Shown here one piece after another: positions 17,594 to 27,276 of a DNA stretch of 64,000 nucleotides. Every line of letters starts with the position of its first letter. Position 1 is the stretch's first letter. The position numbers were made by a program, and so were the translations under genes. The notes below the pieces were generated by a model that ran no database searches, was not told the DNA's origin, and was given only the letters and a program-made list of their open reading frames with translations. Source of the stretch: Achromobacter sp. UMC71 (GTDB taxonomy: Bacteria > Pseudomonadota > Gammaproteobacteria > Burkholderiales > Burkholderiaceae_B); assembly GCF_014170305.1 (NCBI RefSeq), contig NZ_LZZT01000006.1:107428-171427 (forward strand), written 5' to 3'.

Positions 17594-18946
17594 CTACTTC
17601 CCGATGCAGAAACTCGAGAAGATCTCCCCTAGCAGATCATCGCTGGTGAACTTGCCGGTGATGCTCGACAGGCTGTCATGCGCCAGCCGCAATTCCTCGG
17701 CGAACAGGTCCAGCACGCGATCATCCTGTTCCGCGTGTTCCGCGGCCAGCTCCAGGTGTTCGGCGGCGTCCTGCAGCGCGTGCAGGTGACGTTCGCGGGC
17801 CAGCCAGGGGGATTCGGCGCCGGGGTTCCAGCCGGCGATCTGCAGCAGCTCGGCCCGCAACGCGTCCAGGCCGGCGCCGCGTTTGGCGGAGATGCCGAGT
17901 TCGCCGGGGCCGGCGGTAAAGGCCGTCGATAACAGGTCGACCTTGTTGAAAACCTTCAGGACCGGCGTGCGCGGCGGCAGGCGCGCGGTGATCTGCGCGT
18001 CGAGCTCGTCGCCGGGGGCGGTGGCGTCCTGCAGGTGCAGGATGACGTCGGCGCGTTCGATTTCCTGCCACGTGCGGGCGATGCCAATGCTTTCGACGGT
18101 GTCGTCCGTTTCGCGCAGGCCGGCGGTGTCGACGATGTGCAGCGGCACGCCGTCGATATGGATCTGCTGCACCACTTTGTCGCGCGTGGTGCCGGCAATG
18201 GGCGTGACGATGGCGATGTCGTCACCGGCCAGGGCGTTGAGCAGGCTGGACTTGCCGACGTTGGGCTGGCCCGCCAGCACGACGTGCAGGCCTTCGCGCA
18301 GGATGACGCCCTGGCGCGCCTGGGCAATGAGGCGGTTCAGGTCTGCCGCCAGCTTTTCCAGCGTGGGACGGGCTTGGTATTTCTCAAGGAAGTCGATTTC
18401 CTCTTCGGGAAAATCGAGCGTGGCTTCGACCAGCATACGCAGGTGGATGATGCGGTCGGACAGGTCATTGACATGCGCCGAGAATTCACCGGACAGCGAC
18501 GCCATGGCGCCGCGCGCGGCGGCTACCGAGGAGGCTTCGATCAGATCGGCGACGGCTTCGGCCTGGGCCAGATCCATGCGGTCGTTCAGGAATGCGCGAC
18601 GCGTGAACTCTCCGGGTTCGGCCAGTCTGGCGCCCAGGTCGCGGCCCGCGGCCAGGCAGCTTTCCAGCACGCGGCGCAGCACGGCCGGGCCACCGTGGCC
18701 CTGCAGTTCCAGCACGTCTTCACCGGTATAGGAATGCGGTGCGCGAAAGTACAGCGCGATGCCTTCATCCAGCAATTCGCCGTCCAGGGATTTGAACGGC
18801 AGGTAGTGCGCGTGGCGCGGTGTGAGGTCGCGCTGGAACAGGCGGCGCACCAATTCGGACAGGTCCGCACCAGAAACGCGCACGACGCCGATGCCGCCTC
18901 TTCCTGGGGCAGTTGCAATGGCGGCGATGGGGGCGTGGACAGACAT
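17594..18946 (-). CDS. mnmE: tRNA modification GTPase MnmE (TrmE)
   Basis: 450-residue GTPase which, with MnmG, makes the 5-carboxymethylaminomethyl group on wobble U34 of tRNAs. The N-terminal formyl-THF-binding domain starts [20 protein letters not shown]. The G domain has G1 [12 protein letters not shown]2 region [12 protein letters not shown]3 DTAGLRET and G4 NKVD. The C-terminus ends in CIGK, the invariant cysteine motif. I took the ATG at 18946 (MSVHAPI), which matches the family start better than the one 27 bases upstream. Unusually it is about 11 kb away from yidC. Confidence 0.95.
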   Translation of the reverse strand: MSVHAPIAAIATAPGRGGIGVVRVSGADLSELVRRLFQRDLTPRHAHYLPFKSLDGELLDEGIALYFRAPHSYTGEDVLELQGHGGPAVLRRVLESCLAAGRDLGARLAEPGEFTRRAFLNDRMDLAQAEAVADLIEASSVAAARGAMASLSGEFSAHVNDLSDRIIHLRMLVEATLDFPEEEIDFLEKYQARPTLEKLAADLNRLIAQARQGVILREGLHVVLAGQPNVGKSSLLNALAGDDIAIVTPIAGTTRDKVVQQIHIDGVPLHIVDTAGLRETDDTVESIGIARTWQEIERADVILHLQDATAPGDELDAQITARLPPRTPVLKVFNKVDLLSTAFTAGPGELGISAKRGAGLDALRAELLQIAGWNPGAESPWLARERHLHALQDAAEHLELAAEHAEQDDRVLDLFAEELRLAHDSLSSITGKFTSDDLLGEIFSSFCIGK

Positions 18947-19061
18947 ATCAGGGACAAGGCTATGCGAGAACAATAGGGGAATATAACTGTTGCGCGGCGG
19001 CTTGTTTGCTGGTTAATGTGGCCCCGAGGTTCAAAACCCATAACAACTCTGGGAGATCACG

Positions 19062-20648
19062 ATGGCATCTCGGTTTTCACGTGTGTTGGCCTGTGGTTCG
19101 GCCGCGGTAATGCTGGCCTTCGGCACCTTCAGTTCAGCGCTGGCGCGCGACCTGGTTATCGCCCTGAAAACCGAACCGTCGTCGATGGATCCGCAGTACC
19201 ACGCGCTGACGCCGAACACGCAGATCTCCCAGACCATCTTCGATACGCTGGTCGCCACCGATGCGCAGCTCAAGCCCGAACCGGCGTTGGCCGAATCGTG
19301 GACGGTGGATGGCAAGGTGTGGACGTTCAAGCTGCGTCCCGGCGTGAAGTTCTCCGACGGATCGCCCTTCACCGCCGAAGACGTGGTGTTCACGTATGAC
19401 CGCGTGCCGAAGGTGCCGAACAGCCCGTCGCCGTTCACGCTGTACCTGGGCTCGGTCGCCAAGACCGAAGCGGTGGACCCGATGACGTTGCGCATCACCA
19501 CCAAAGAGGTTGCCCCCAATCTGCTGGTGAACCTGGCGCAGTTGCCGATCATGTCCAAGAAGGCCGCGTCCGGCCCCGCGGCCGAAGGCAAGACGACCAC
19601 GGAATTGAACAGCGGCGACGGCCTGGTGGGCACCGGCCCGTACAAGTTCGTGTCGTGGAAGCGCGGCGCGGAATTCGTGCTGGCGCGCAATGAAAACTAC
19701 TGGGGCAAGAAGCCGACCTGGGACAAGGTGATCTACCGCCCGATCAGCAACGCCGCTGCGCGCGTGGCGGCGCTGCTGGCCGGTGACGTCGACATGATCG
19801 AGGATCCCCCGACCGATGATCTGCCCAAGCTGAAGGGCGACAAGAAGCTGTACGTCGAAGAGACGCCGTCGGTGCGTGTGGTGTACGTGGCGCTGGACCA
19901 GTACGCCGAGCCGTCGCCCGGCATTCAAGGGACCGACAAGAACCCGATGAAGGACAAGCGTGTGCGCGAGGCGCTGTCGCTGGCGATCAACCGCGACGCG
20001 CTGGTGGAACGCGTGATGGGGGGCGTGGCCCTGCCGGCCGGCAACCTGCTGCCCTACCCCATGTTCGGGTCGAGCAAGGAACATTCCAAGGCGCCCAAGG
20101 CCGATGTGGAAAAGGCCAAGGCGTTGTTGAAGGATGCCGGCTATCCCAATGGCTTCTCGATCACGCTGGGTTCGCCGTCGGGCCGCTACGTCAATGATTC
20201 CAAGGTGGCGCAGGCCATCGCGTCGATGTGGACTCGCATCGGCGTGAAGACCAGTGTGGACGCGATGGCGCCTCCGGTGTTCTTCAAGAACCGCGACAGC
20301 TATGCGTTCTCGGCGTATCTGGCGGGCTGGTCGGTGACCAGTGGCGAGATGTCCAACGCCCTGACATCGCTGCTGGTGACGCGCAACCCCGAGGCGGGCC
20401 TGGGCACCACCAACCGCAGCCGCTATTCGAACCCCAAGATGGACGAGCTGGTGAAGGAAGCCTCGTCCACCATGGATGACGCCAAGCGCGCCGAGCTGTT
20501 GTCCAAGGCCAGCAATATCGCCATGGACGACTTCGCGATGCTGCCGGTGCACTTCGAGCTGTCGGTCTGGGCCATGAAGAACGACATTCGCTACCAGGGC
20601 CGTCCCGACCAGGTCACGTTGGCGCAGTTCGCAACGCTGAAGAAGTGA
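19062..20648 (+). CDS. ABC transporter substrate-binding protein, dipeptide/oligopeptide family (SBP_bac_5)
   Basis: 528-residue periplasmic binding protein with signal peptide (about 1-28, cleavage after FSSALA). Family segments include EPSSMDPQYH, PALAESWTVDGKVWTFKLRPGVKFSDGSPFTAEDVVFTYDR in outline, GTGPYKFVSW and RVREALSLAINRD. GGGAGA precedes the ATG. It heads a dppABCDF-like operon followed by an M20 amidohydrolase, suggesting uptake of peptides or N-acyl amino acids. The ligand cannot be fixed; many members in this group bind non-peptide compounds such as opines or glutathione. Confidence 0.88.
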   Translation: MASRFSRVLACGSAAVMLAFGTFSSALARDLVIALKTEPSSMDPQYHALTPNTQISQTIFDTLVATDAQLKPEPALAESWTVDGKVWTFKLRPGVKFSDGSPFTAEDVVFTYDRVPKVPNSPSPFTLYLGSVAKTEAVDPMTLRITTKEVAPNLLVNLAQLPIMSKKAASGPAAEGKTTTELNSGDGLVGTGPYKFVSWKRGAEFVLARNENYWGKKPTWDKVIYRPISNAAARVAALLAGDVDMIEDPPTDDLPKLKGDKKLYVEETPSVRVVYVALDQYAEPSPGIQGTDKNPMKDKRVREALSLAINRDALVERVMGGVALPAGNLLPYPMFGSSKEHSKAPKADVEKAKALLKDAGYPNGFSITLGSPSGRYVNDSKVAQAIASMWTRIGVKTSVDAMAPPVFFKNRDSYAFSAYLAGWSVTSGEMSNALTSLLVTRNPEAGLGTTNRSRYSNPKMDELVKEASSTMDDAKRAELLSKASNIAMDDFAMLPVHFELSVWAMKNDIRYQGRPDQVTLAQFATLKK

Positions 20649-20670
20649 TGCGTGTAGCGGGCGGGTTCCA

Positions 20671-21645
20671 GTGCTAGCGACAATCGTACGAAGACTGCTG
20701 CAAACCATCGTCGTCATGCTGGTCATGTCGGCGTTGGTCTTCGCAGGCATCTACATGGTGGGCGATCCGGTATCGATGCTGGCCAGCCCGGAGGCCACCG
20801 AGGCGCAGCGCGCCGCCATCCGGGCGGCGCTGGGCCTGGATCTGCCGCTATGGCGGCAATACCTGATCTTCATGGGCCAGGCGGTGCGCGGCGATTTCGG
20901 CAATAGCTTCCTGACGGGCGAGCCCGCCATGCGCCTGATCCTGGAGCGCATGCCGGCCACCGTCGAACTGGCCTGTGTGGCCATGCTGCTGTCGGTGCTG
21001 ATCGGCGTGCCGTTGGGCATCCTGGCCGGGCTCAAGCCCAAGGCGGCCGGGTCGCGCGCCATCATGACGGGGTCGGTGCTGGGTTTCTCGCTGCCCAACT
21101 TCTGGGTTGGCCTGATGCTGATCATGATATTCGCGGTGATGCTGGGCTGGGTGCCGGCGGGCGGCCGCGGCCAGACCGTCAGCATCGGTTCGCTGCAACT
21201 GAGCGTACTGACGTTGAACGGCTGGCTCAGCCTGGCGCTGCCGGCCGCGACCATTGCTTTCGCCAAATGCGCCATGATCATCCGCGTGACGCGCGCGGCC
21301 ACGCGCGAGGCGCTGCCGATGGACTACATCAAGTTCGCACGCGCCAAGGGCCTGTCGGAAAAGCGCGTGCTGGGCGTGCACCTGCTCAAGAACATCCTGA
21401 TTCCCGTGGTGACGGTGGCGGGCCTGGAGTTCGGCCAGGTGATGGCTTTCGCGGTAGTGACCGAGACCGTGTTTTCGTGGCCAGGCATGGGCAAGCTGCT
21501 GATCGATTCCATCATCAACCTGGATCGCCCGGTGGTGGTGGCGTATCTGCTGCTGATCGTGTTTTTCCTTGTGATGCTCAATCTTGTGGTGGACATCATC
21601 TACACGGTGCTGGACCCCCGCGTACGTCTGGATAACCGCCGATGA
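20671..21645 (+). CDS. Dipeptide-type ABC transporter permease DppB
   Basis: 324-residue inner-membrane permease of the BPD-transport family with six predicted helices. It has the DppB/OppB N-terminus (VRRLLQTIVVMLVMSALVF) and the EAA loop around DYIKFARAKGLSEKRVLGVHLLKN. The start codon is GTG, 22 bases after the binding-protein stop. Its stop overlaps the next ATG (ATGA at 21642-21645). Confidence 0.9.
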   Translation: MLATIVRRLLQTIVVMLVMSALVFAGIYMVGDPVSMLASPEATEAQRAAIRAALGLDLPLWRQYLIFMGQAVRGDFGNSFLTGEPAMRLILERMPATVELACVAMLLSVLIGVPLGILAGLKPKAAGSRAIMTGSVLGFSLPNFWVGLMLIMIFAVMLGWVPAGGRGQTVSIGSLQLSVLTLNGWLSLALPAATIAFAKCAMIIRVTRAATREALPMDYIKFARAKGLSEKRVLGVHLLKNILIPVVTVAGLEFGQVMAFAVVTETVFSWPGMGKLLIDSIINLDRPVVVAYLLLIVFFLVMLNLVVDIIYTVLDPRVRLDNRR

Positions 21646-22562
21646 ATACGCCCGCGACCGCCGCCGCACCGCCCGCCGCGGCCAAGGAACAAACGCCCTG
21701 GCGCCGCTTTGTCGGAGATTTCTTCGCCAGCAAGCTGGCCACATTTGGCCTGGTGATGCTGATCTTGATCGTGGGCGCGGCGTTGCTGGCGCCGTGGATC
21801 GCGCCGCAGAATCCCTACGATCTGGCGTCGCTCGACATCATGGATTCCAAGCTCAAGCCGGGCAGCGAAAGCGGCGATGGCGCCATGCGTTATTGGCTGG
21901 GCACCGACGGCCAGGCGCGTGACCTGCTATCGGCGATCCTGTACGGCATGCGCACCAGCCTGCTGGTGGCGACGGTGTCGGTACTGGCGGCCTTTGGCAT
22001 CGGCGCGACGGTGGGGTTGATCGCGGCGTATTTCGGCGGCCGCATCGATGCCCTGCTGATGCGGGTTGTGGATATTCAGTTGTCGTTTCCGGCGATCCTG
22101 GTGGCGCTGATGCTGCTGGCGATTCTGGGCAAAGGTGTGGATAAGGTGATCATTGCGCTGATCGTGGTGCAGTGGGCCTATTTTGCGCGCGCGGCGCGTG
22201 GCGCGGCGCTGGTCGAGCGCGGCAAGGAATACGTCGAGGCGGCGCGCTGCATGTCGCTGTCGTGGGGGCGGGTGCTGTTCCGCCATGTGCTGCCCAACTG
22301 TATGCCGCCACTCATCGTGATCGCCACGATCGACCTGGCGCACGCGATCGCGTTGGAAGCGACACTGTCGTTCCTGGGCGTGGGCGTGCCGGTGACCGAG
22401 CCGTCGCTGGGCATGCTGATCTACAACGGCTTCGAGTATCTGTTGTCGGGCCAGTACTGGATTTCGTTCTTCCCCGGCATCGCATTGGCGCTGGCCATCA
22501 TCGCCATCAATCTGGTGGGCGACCACTTGCGCGATGTGCTCAACCCGCGCCACGCGAATTGA
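21642..22562 (+). CDS. Dipeptide-type ABC transporter permease DppC
   Basis: 306-residue second permease of the transporter. An N-terminal helix (about 31-52, LATFGLVMLILIVGAALLAPWIAP) is typical of DppC/OppC, then comes TDGQARDLLSAILYGMRTSLLV and the EAA motif near YVEAARCMSLSWGRVLFRHVLPN. It is translationally coupled to dppB. A perfect DnaA-box nonamer is present inside the coding sequence at 22136. Confidence 0.9.
   Translation: MNTPATAAAPPAAAKEQTPWRRFVGDFFASKLATFGLVMLILIVGAALLAPWIAPQNPYDLASLDIMDSKLKPGSESGDGAMRYWLGTDGQARDLLSAILYGMRTSLLVATVSVLAAFGIGATVGLIAAYFGGRIDALLMRVVDIQLSFPAILVALMLLAILGKGVDKVIIALIVVQWAYFARAARGAALVERGKEYVEAARCMSLSWGRVLFRHVLPNCMPPLIVIATIDLAHAIALEATLSFLGVGVPVTEPSLGMLIYNGFEYLLSGQYWISFFPGIALALAIIAINLVGDHLRDVLNPRHAN
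22136..22144 (-). promoter_or_regulatory. DnaA-box consensus inside dppC
   Basis: TGTGGATAA match within coding sequence. It is listed because perfect nonamers are strongly over-represented in this window; on its own it would carry little weight. Confidence 0.35.
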
Positions 22563-22573
22563 GGGCGGACGCG

Positions 22574-23584
22574 ATGCAGACCCAAGCGGTGGAAAAGTCG
22601 TCGGCGCCGTCCGGCCCCATTCTGGAAGTACAGGGCCTGAAGACGCACTTCTTCACGCGTAACGGCGTAGTGAAGGCGGTGGATGGGGTCGACCTGACGC
22701 TGGCCGAAGGCGAGATCCTGGGCCTGGTGGGGGAATCGGGATCGGGCAAGAGCATCACGGGCTTTTCGTTGATGGGGCTGCTCGACGAGCCGGGCCGTAT
22801 CGTCGACGGACAACTGCGCCTGAACGGCGAGGACCTGCGCGGCGCATCGCCGGCGCGCTGGCGCCAACTGCGCGGGGAGGAGATCGCGATGATCTTCCAG
22901 GACCCGATGATGACGTTGAATCCGGTGCTGCGCGTTGATACGCAAATGATCGAGGCCGTGCAGGCGCATCACAAGGTCTCGCGCGAGCAGGCGCGCGACC
23001 GCGCGCTGCAGACATTGACGATGGTCGGCATTCCGTCGCCGCAGGAGCGATTGCGCGCGTATCCGCATCAGTTGTCCGGCGGTATGCGGCAACGGGTGGC
23101 GATCGCCATCGCGCTCTTGAATTCACCGCGGCTGATCATTGCCGACGAACCGACGACGGCGCTGGACGTGACGATACAGGGGCAGATCCTGTTCGAAGTG
23201 CAGAAGCTGTGCCGCGAGACCGGCACCGGCCTGATCTGGATCACGCACGATCTGGCCGTGGTGGCGGGCCTGGCGGATCGCGTGTCGGTGATGTACGCGG
23301 GCCGCGTGGTGGAAACGGGCAGCACGAGCGACGTGATCAGCCATCCCATGCATCCGTACACGCACGGATTGATCGCTTCGATTCCGACGCCGGAATCCCG
23401 TGGCCGGCCGCTGGTGCCGATTCCCGGCATGACGCCGTCGCTGCTCAACCTGCCGCAAGGCTGTGCGTTCCGCGGGCGCTGCCCGCGCGCCACCGACGCC
23501 TGTCTGGTCGAGCCGCAGCCTATGCAAGTCCGCCCGGCGCAGTGGGTGCGCTGCTGGCATGCTGGAGACCCCGACATCAAATGA
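22574..23584 (+). CDS. ABC transporter ATP-binding protein DppD
   Basis: 336-residue ATPase: Walker [14 protein letters not shown], signature [15 protein letters not shown], Walker [13 protein letters not shown], and the H-loop in [11 protein letters not shown]. The C-terminal oligopeptide-transporter extension has the cysteine cluster [15 protein letters not shown] typical of OppD/DppD, which in some members binds an iron-sulfur cluster. The last bases overlap dppF (ATGA at 23581-23584). Confidence 0.92.
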   Translation: MQTQAVEKSSAPSGPILEVQGLKTHFFTRNGVVKAVDGVDLTLAEGEILGLVGESGSGKSITGFSLMGLLDEPGRIVDGQLRLNGEDLRGASPARWRQLRGEEIAMIFQDPMMTLNPVLRVDTQMIEAVQAHHKVSREQARDRALQTLTMVGIPSPQERLRAYPHQLSGGMRQRVAIAIALLNSPRLIIADEPTTALDVTIQGQILFEVQKLCRETGTGLIWITHDLAVVAGLADRVSVMYAGRVVETGSTSDVISHPMHPYTHGLIASIPTPESRGRPLVPIPGMTPSLLNLPQGCAFRGRCPRATDACLVEPQPMQVRPAQWVRCWHAGDPDIK

Positions 23585-24603
23585 GCGCAGCAGAACGCGG
23601 CGCGGGCGCCGCCCCCATCTTGTCCCTGCGCGGCGTGGAGTTGCGCTTCACGCAGCCCGTGGACCTGGCCGGACGCATCGCCAACCTGCTGGGGGCGGGC
23701 CTGAAGACCCAGGTGGTGCACGCCGTGGCCGGCGTGGACCTGGATGTGCAGCCGGGCGAGGTCATCGGCATCGTGGGCGAATCGGGTTGTGGCAAATCGA
23801 CGCTGGGCCGCATCGTGTCCGGCATTCTCCCGCCCTCTTCCGGCGACGTGCACTACCAGGGCCAGGCCGTGAAGGCCATGACGGGACAGCAGCGGCGCGC
23901 CTACGAGCTGGGCGTGCAGATGATCTTCCAGGACCCGTACGCCTCGCTCAACCCGCGCATGCGCGTGCGCGAGATCATCGGCGAGGCGCCGGTGGCGCAT
24001 GGGCTGATCCGCGCGCGCGACAAGGCCGAGTACGTGGCCGGACTGATGCGCCAGGTGGGACTGGACCCGAGCTTTGCGCAGCGCTATCCGCACCAGTTTT
24101 CGGGCGGCCAGCGCCAGCGTATCGGTATCGCGCGGGCGCTGGCGTTAAAGCCCTCGGTGATCGTCTGCGACGAGGCCGTGGCCGCGCTGGACGTGTCGAT
24201 CCAGGCGCAGGTGCTGAATCTGTTCGAGCAGCTGCGCGACGACCTGGACCTGACCTATCTCTTCATCAGCCACAACCTGAGCGTGGTCAGCCATATTTCC
24301 GACCGCGTTGCCATCATGTACCTGGGCCGCGTGGTCGAGCTTGCGGCGACCGACACGGTGTTCCAGCGCGCCAACCATCCGTATACCCAGGCGCTGCTGA
24401 AAGAGTTGCCTACGTTGACGCCGGGGCGGCGCAGCTATCAGCCCATCAAGGGCGAGCTGCCGTCACCGCTGGATCCGCCAACAGGCTGCGCGTTCCATCC
24501 ACGTTGTCCACAGGCGATGGCGCGCTGCAAGACCGAGCGGCCGTTGCTGCGCGAGATCGCGCCGGGGCAGTTCAGCGCCTGCCATCTGAACGACGCTGCC
24601 TAG
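23581..24603 (+). CDS. ABC transporter ATP-binding protein DppF
   Basis: 340-residue second ATPase: Walker [13 protein letters not shown], signature [15 protein letters not shown], Walker [13 protein letters not shown] (Ala for the usual Pro-Thr after DE), and the C-terminal [15 protein letters not shown] cysteine cluster. A roughly 20-residue insert between the first strand and the Walker A region ([21 protein letters not shown]) is common in DppF. It pairs with DppD on the DppBC channel and is the last transporter gene before the amidohydrolase. Confidence 0.92.
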   Translation: MSAAERGAGAAPILSLRGVELRFTQPVDLAGRIANLLGAGLKTQVVHAVAGVDLDVQPGEVIGIVGESGCGKSTLGRIVSGILPPSSGDVHYQGQAVKAMTGQQRRAYELGVQMIFQDPYASLNPRMRVREIIGEAPVAHGLIRARDKAEYVAGLMRQVGLDPSFAQRYPHQFSGGQRQRIGIARALALKPSVIVCDEAVAALDVSIQAQVLNLFEQLRDDLDLTYLFISHNLSVVSHISDRVAIMYLGRVVELAATDTVFQRANHPYTQALLKELPTLTPGRRSYQPIKGELPSPLDPPTGCAFHPRCPQAMARCKTERPLLREIAPGQFSACHLNDAA

Positions 24604-24711
24604 GCCTAATCCGTAACAGCGCTGGACGCGGCGGGAGGCGAGCGCGAGAATTTCTGCGATATTGCGGTTATCGACATGCCGTCATTCCTTTTTTGAATTT
24701 TCACCTTCAGC

Positions 24712-24720
24712 TTATCCACA
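24712..24720 (+). promoter_or_regulatory. DnaA-box consensus abutting the M20 amidohydrolase start
   Basis: TTATCCACA ends only three bases before the ATG at 24724 and occupies the place where a Shine-Dalgarno would be expected. The match is direct; its meaning is open. Confidence 0.5.
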
Positions 24721-24723
24721 GCC

Positions 24724-25926
24724 ATGAAAACCCTAGCCGAAATCGAACGCGCGCACGGCGAATTGACCGCCCTGCGCCGTGATATCCACGCCCATCCCGA
24801 GCTGGCCTTCCAGGAAACGCGCACGTCGAACCTGGTGGCCGAGCGCTTGCGCCAGTGGGGGCTGGAAGTCCACACCGGGCTGGGGAAAACTGGCGTGGTC
24901 GGCATATTGCGCGCCGGCAGTGGCGGCAAGACGGTGGGCCTGCGCGCGGACATGGATGCGCTGCCCATGCCCGAACACAACCGCTTCGCGCACAAATCCA
25001 CCATCAGCGGCCGCATGCACGGCTGTGGCCACGATGGCCACACTGCGATGCTGCTGGGGGCGGCCCAGTACTTGTCCACGCACCGCAATTTCGACGGCAC
25101 GGTGGTATTCATCTTCCAGCCGGCCGAAGAAGGCGGAAACGCCGGCGCGCGCGCGATGATGCAGGACGGCCTGTTCGACAAATTCCCGTGCGATGCCGTG
25201 TTCGGCATCCACAACATGCCCGGCATGCCGGTCAACCAGTTCGGTTTCCGCACCGGCCCCACCATGGCGTCCAGCAACCGCTGGGACATCGTCATCAAAG
25301 GCGTGGGCGGCCACGCCGCGCAACCGCATGCGTCGGTGGATCCGATCATCGTGGCGGCGGACATGGTGCATGCCTTGCAGACCGTGATTTCGCGCAGCAA
25401 GGATCCGCTTGAGCAGGCCGTGCTGTCGATCACGCAGATCCACGCGGGCGATGCCTACAACGTGATTCCTGGCGAGGCGGTGCTGCGCGGCACCGTGCGC
25501 ACGTATTCGGTGGCGGTGCTGGATAAGATCGAAGCCGATATGCGCCGCATCGCCACAACGCTTCCGCAGGTGTACGGCGGCACGGGCGAGCTGGACTTCG
25601 TGCGCGCCTATCCGCCGCTGGTGAACTGGGAAAAGGAAACGGCGTTTGCCGCGCAGGTGGCCGAAGATGCCTTCGGCGCCGAGAACGTGGTGCGCGAGAT
25701 GCCGCCCTTCATGGGCGCCGAGGATTTTTCCTTCTTCCTCGAAGCGTTGCCGGGTTCGTATCTGTTCCTGGGCAATGGCGACGGCGGCCATCGCATGGAA
25801 AGCTATCACGGCATGGGACCGTGCCAGCTGCACAATCCGAACTACGACTTCAACGACGCGCTGCTGCCGGTGGGCGCCACGTACTGGGTCAAGTTGGTCG
25901 AGGCCTTCTTGCCCGCGCAGAAGTGA
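24724..25926 (+). CDS. M20-family amidohydrolase (hippurate/N-acyl amino acid hydrolase type)
   Basis: 400-residue metal-dependent amidohydrolase. Metal-site motifs are MHGCGHDGHTAMLLGAA, QPAEEGGNAGARAM, VFGIHNMPGMP and, near the C-terminus, FMGAEDFSFF. This subgroup (HipO, IAA-amino acid hydrolase, N-acetyl-L,L-DAP deacetylase) cleaves N-acyl amino acids. It follows the dpp-like transporter by 120 bp on the same strand, so it may process the imported compound. No clear ribosome site precedes the ATG; the gap has a DnaA-box match instead. Confidence 0.9.
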   Translation: MKTLAEIERAHGELTALRRDIHAHPELAFQETRTSNLVAERLRQWGLEVHTGLGKTGVVGILRAGSGGKTVGLRADMDALPMPEHNRFAHKSTISGRMHGCGHDGHTAMLLGAAQYLSTHRNFDGTVVFIFQPAEEGGNAGARAMMQDGLFDKFPCDAVFGIHNMPGMPVNQFGFRTGPTMASSNRWDIVIKGVGGHAAQPHASVDPIIVAADMVHALQTVISRSKDPLEQAVLSITQIHAGDAYNVIPGEAVLRGTVRTYSVAVLDKIEADMRRIATTLPQVYGGTGELDFVRAYPPLVNWEKETAFAAQVAEDAFGAENVVREMPPFMGAEDFSFFLEALPGSYLFLGNGDGGHRMESYHGMGPCQLHNPNYDFNDALLPVGATYWVKLVEAFLPAQK

Positions 25927-25956
25927 TTTCACGGCGCCAGCGCGGCGCCCTTCAGT

Positions 25957-25977
25957 CATAAGCGCTATGAGCTTATG
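25957..25977. repeat. Short inverted repeat downstream of the amidohydrolase gene
   Basis: CATAAGC / GCTTATG with a 7-base spacer, just before the terminator hairpin. It may be part of a composite 3' structure. Confidence 0.4.
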
Positions 25978-25990
25978 CGCGCAGTGAATG

Positions 25991-26020
25991 AAGCCGCCCG
26001 TCTTCCCCGGACGGCTTTTC
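25991..26020 (+). terminator. Rho-independent terminator after the M20 amidohydrolase
   Basis: Stem AAGCCGCCCG / CGGACGGCTT (one mismatch) around a short C-rich loop, followed by TTTTC on the plus strand. It ends the dpp-amidohydrolase unit. Confidence 0.75.
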
Positions 26021-26040
26021 TATATGACGGGAAGCTTTGT

Positions 26041-26064
26041 TCAAACGCCGATATCTTCGTTTGA
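26041..26064. promoter_or_regulatory. Dyad-symmetric operator candidate upstream of the TauD-family gene
   Basis: Perfect 7-bp arms TCAAACG / CGTTTGA separated by 10 bases, about 100 bp upstream of the dioxygenase start. There is no T-tract, so a protein-binding site is more likely than a terminator. Confidence 0.45.
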
Positions 26065-26166
26065 GATACAAGGCGTCGTTTCCATAATCGATCATTCCTG
26101 ATCCGCCCTTGGGCGGATCGCAGAGCCAGCGCTTGCGGCGTACCGCAATGCGAACCGGAGCGATCG

Positions 26167-27075
26167 ATGTCCCAGAGCAACGCCTTGCGGCGCGTTGAGG
26201 CCAGCCCCGCCGCCCCCCTCTCGCAGACATTCGAGCTGCGGCCCCTGGCTGGCCCGGTGGGCGCGGAGATCATCGGCCTGGACCTGTCCCGAGAATTGAC
26301 GCCGGCGGATTTCTCGCGCGTGCATCAGGCGCACCTGGATCACCATCTGCTGGTATTCCGCGACCAGCGCATCACGCCGCAGCAGCACATCGATTTCAGC
26401 CGCCGTTTCGGCCGCCTGATGATTCACGTGCTGCACCAGTTCCATCTGGCCGGCCATCCCGAGATCCTGATCGTGTCCAACATCGTCGAAGACGGCAAGC
26501 CCGTCGGGTTGGGCGACGCCGGCAAGTACTGGCATTCGGACATCTCGTACAAGGAACTGCCCAGCCTGGGATCGCTGCTGCATGCGCAGGAATTGCCTGC
26601 CGAGGGCGGCGACACGCTGTTTGCCAACATGCATCTGGCCTACGACACGTTGCCGGTCGCATTGCGCGCGGCCGTTGAGGGAAAACGCGCCGTGCATTCG
26701 TACCTGGCCAAGTACGGCCAGCTGCAAAAGGAAGGCAACTGGCGCCCCAACCTGAGCGCGCAGCAAGTGGCGCAGGTGCAGGAGGTGGTGCACCCGGTGG
26801 TGCGCACCCATCCCGAGAACGGACGCCGCGCGTTGTTCGTCAGCGAAGGGTTCACCACCCGCATCGAAGGCCTGCCTGAAGACGAAAGCCGCCAGTTGCT
26901 GGACGAGCTGTTCGCGCACAGCGTCCGGCCGGAGCATCTGTACCGTCACCGCTGGCAGCCGCATGACCTGGTGTTCTGGGACAACCGCTCGCTGATCCAC
27001 CTGGCCGGCGGCACGCCGGATCATCTGCGCCGCAAGCTGTACCGCACCACCATCGAAGGCGATGTGCCGGTCTGA
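26167..27075 (+). CDS. TauD/TfdA-family Fe(II)/2-oxoglutarate dioxygenase
   Basis: 302-residue non-haem iron dioxygenase. The Fe ligands are visible as His123-x-Asp125 (YWHSDISYK) and the distal His in NRSLIHLAGG; the later Arg-rich segment (LRRKLYRTTIEGD) supplies the 2-oxoglutarate-binding arginine. Taurine, other sulfonates, 2,4-D-like ethers or alkyl sulfates are family substrates. A 53-codon ORF with an export signal follows 39 bp downstream, perhaps the stump of a sulfonate-type binding protein. Substrate unknown. Confidence 0.87.
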   Translation: MSQSNALRRVEASPAAPLSQTFELRPLAGPVGAEIIGLDLSRELTPADFSRVHQAHLDHHLLVFRDQRITPQQHIDFSRRFGRLMIHVLHQFHLAGHPEILIVSNIVEDGKPVGLGDAGKYWHSDISYKELPSLGSLLHAQELPAEGGDTLFANMHLAYDTLPVALRAAVEGKRAVHSYLAKYGQLQKEGNWRPNLSAQQVAQVQEVVHPVVRTHPENGRRALFVSEGFTTRIEGLPEDESRQLLDELFAHSVRPEHLYRHRWQPHDLVFWDNRSLIHLAGGTPDHLRRKLYRTTIEGDVPV

Positions 27076-27096
27076 GGACCGGCTGCCGCCCCCTAC

Positions 27097-27105
27097 TTAT
27101 CCACA
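27097..27105 (+). promoter_or_regulatory. DnaA-box consensus just upstream of the 53-codon ORF
   Basis: TTATCCACA directly followed by AAGGA and an ATG at 27115, so the box and the ribosome-binding site adjoin. Confidence 0.5.
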
Positions 27106-27114
27106 AGGAACGCC

Positions 27115-27276
27115 ATGCGTCTTTCTTCCGATCTGCGTGAACGCCTGGTCCGCACCGCTACCGGCGCGGGCCTGGCGTTGGCGCTTGGCCTCGTCGCCCT
27201 GGCTTCGCCGACCCCGGCGTTCGCCGCGCAATCCAGCCAGGCGCAAGATCCCGCGGTCCTGTCCGCGGCGCGATAA
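27115..27276 (+). pseudogene. 53-codon ORF with signal peptide; probable stump of a periplasmic binding-protein gene
   Basis: Begins MRLSSDLRERLVRT, followed by a long hydrophobic segment (about 17-30) and a textbook signal-peptidase site (TPAFA before AQSS). Only about 16 residues follow before the stop, too few for a folded domain. AAGGA is correctly spaced before the ATG. Either this is a truncated ABC/TRAP solute-binding-protein gene that once accompanied the upstream dioxygenase, or a tiny secreted peptide. The next 170 bp show no continuation in other frames that I could recognise. Confidence 0.45.
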
